From contig JAEOAD010002231.1 of assembly GCA_036365145.1 (NCBI GenBank), positions 4,257,501 to 4,321,500 of the forward strand: a stretch of 64,000 bases of DNA, written 5' to 3'. This document shows, one piece after another, positions 62,656-64,000 of this stretch; positions within the stretch are counted from its first letter, which is position 1; the number at the start of each line of letters is the position of its first letter. This DNA is from Orientallactaga sibirica (taxonomy: Eukaryota > Chordata > Mammalia > Rodentia > Dipodidae). A program made the translations under genes and the position numbers. Below the pieces are notes generated by a model. The model saw only the letters and a program-made list of their open reading frames with translations. It was not told the DNA's origin and did not search any database.

Positions 62656-62907
62656 TATTTACTATACATTTATAATTTTCTAATTGAGGCCATTTCTACT
62701 AAATGGCCTCAATGTTTTTAATCTGATGGGATATCTAAAAACTGCAGTGCCATGCCATTTCCCAGATACAGGTGGGCCACACAATCATTATTTATAAAAC
62801 ATTCGGCAAAACCAGCATTCCATAGAATAGCATAAATTATAAAAACCCTAATTGAGATAGACATGTTAATTTACAATGTTTTAATTAAATGCATCAAAAT
62901 ATTTTCA
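62656..62907. other. Intron 2 unique sequence
   Basis: No feature recognised, apart from an imperfect inverted pair GAGGCCATT / AATGGCCTC at 62687-62711. Confidence 0.45.
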
Positions 62908-62964
62908 TGAGAAAAGGTCTCTCGTGGTAACTCAGGCTAGCCTAGGAATCACTTTGAACTCAGG
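62908..62964 (-). mobile_element. B1 fragment
   Basis: GGTCTCTCGTGGTAACTCAG to CACTTTGAACTCAGG. Confidence 0.6.
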
Positions 62965-63027
62965 TGGACATGCACATATTCTACCTTTATCTTAAAGTGG
63001 TAAGAACTGAATTATCATTCGTTATAT

Positions 63028-63266
63028 ATATTTTTTATTTTTATTTTTTAGAGATACAGAGGGAGAGAGAAAGAGACAGAATTGGCACACTAGGGCCTCA
63101 GCCACAGAAGTCCAACTCAAGATACTTGCACCACGTAATGGGTATGTGAGACCTTGTGCTTGCCTCACCTTTATGCATCTGACTAACGTGGGATCTGGAG
63201 AGTCAAACATAGGTCCTTAGACTTCTCAAGCAAGCACCTTAACCACAAAGGCATCTCTCTAGCCCC
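63028..63266 (-). mobile_element. tRNA-derived SINE, diverged
   Basis: TTTTATTTTTTAGAGATAC to GGCATCTCTCTAGCCCCC, with a duplicated-looking segment in the middle. Confidence 0.87.
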
Positions 63267-63400
63267 CTTTGTTATATTTTTACTGCCCTTCCCAATATTC
63301 AAACTGTTTGCCTTTAACTCAGTATTTCTTCTGATGTGGAGAAAAGATCCAAAGTGGTTGCAAAATGTTAAGACAGAATAAGAGTTTTGAAATAGTAAAT

Positions 63401-63546
63401 CTTTTTCCTTTGAGGAGGAGTCCCTCTTTTAGCCCTGACTTGCCTAAAAGTTGCTATGTAGACAAGGCTGGCCACCAACTTGTGGTGATCCTCCTGTGTC
63501 TGCTTCCTGAGTTACAGGATTACAGATGTGTGCCACAACAACCAGC
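63401..63546 (-). mobile_element. Old B1 SINE
   Basis: TTTGAGGAGGAGTCCCTC to GTGCCACAACAACCAGCT. Confidence 0.75.
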
Positions 63547-63748
63547 TGAACATTATAATTACATAGTGCTTTTAGTTTGTCTCTATGAATTTAGTATAGC
63601 AAATATTTACTTATCCAAATGTAATTTTTATCACAAACACATATTTTAATTTCTGAGATGAATGAGAATTTAATTTTAGAATTAATTTTTATAAACAGAG
63701 TCTCTGTGATCTCTACTTTCTCACATGTCACATCAAGAAAATAACCCT
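63547..63748. other. Intron 2 unique sequence
   Basis: No feature recognised. Confidence 0.45.
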
Positions 63749-63749
63749 A

Positions 63750-63866
63750 CCTGGGAGGCAGAGGTAGGAGGATCGCCATGAGTTCGAGGCCACCCTGAGA
63801 CAACATAGTGAATTCCAGGTCAGCCTGAGCTAGAGTGAGACCCTACCTTGAAAAAAACAAACATAC
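63750..63866 (+). mobile_element. 5'-truncated B1 SINE
   Basis: CTGGGAGGCAGAGGTAGG to GAGTGAGACCCTACCTTG with an A-rich tail. Confidence 0.92.
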
Positions 63867-64000
63867 AATCAAACAAAAAAAGGAAGAAAGAAAGAAAGAG
63901 AAAATAACTCCTGATTACCCAACTCCAGATCACAAAAATGTATGGATTGCTGCTAGGTTTATTTTTATAGACATGTAACTACAAAATGAGCTGAGAAACT

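Overview
This is a mammalian, almost certainly rodent, genomic window covering the middle of one protein-coding gene, TET2 (methylcytosine dioxygenase), on the minus strand. The rodent call rests on the very high density of 7SL-derived B1 SINEs, ID and B4-like SINEs, and one abundant tRNA-derived SINE with an AAATAAA tail. The B1 3' end (GAGACCCTACCTCGAAA) and the tRNA-SINE head (GGCTGGAGAGATGGCTTAG) look to me like the jerboa lineage (Dipodoidea, DIP-type SINE). This is recognition from memory and not a database match. The TET2 coding exons are not murid-like.

Layout along the plus strand, which runs opposite to the gene: 1-1970 is intron 8. 1562-4651 is a 1.54 kb tandem duplication, each copy holding an intact exon 8 (1971-2060 and 3513-3602). 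Exon 7 is at 5632-5782. 5783-42083 is a 36.3 kb intron 6 filled with L1 and SINE insertions. Exon 6 is at 42084-42292, exon 5 at 43038-43131, exon 4 at 44440-44530, and the large exon 3 at 47073-50506 with the start codon at 50458-50460. 50507-64000 is part of intron 2, with SINEs, an L1 3' end, a MaLR-type solo LTR and some unique stretches. Exon numbers follow the human gene. Exon sizes (91, 94, 209, 151 and 90 bp for exons 4-8) equal the human sizes as I remember them. The reading frame stays open through every junction, so the gene looks functional here. Exons 9-11, with most of the catalytic barrel, lie beyond the left edge; exons 1-2 lie beyond the right edge or are not recognisable.

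Nothing else in the window looks like a host protein gene. Most other open frames are SINE or L1 sequence or antisense shadows of exon 3. Nearly all recognisable L1 pieces lie on the plus strand, antisense to TET2. At least two L1 3'-UTR lineages are present, several L1s carry internal deletions, and insertions are deeply nested at 6.9-37.9 kb.

The observations most worth checking are the near-identical tandem duplication of TET2 exon 8 (in frame, both copies with intact splice sites), a four-codon upstream ORF ending 5 nt before the TET2 start codon, a possible plus-strand micro-exon at 40750-40807, and a SINE head lacking its 3' part but flanked by perfect 14-bp direct repeats.
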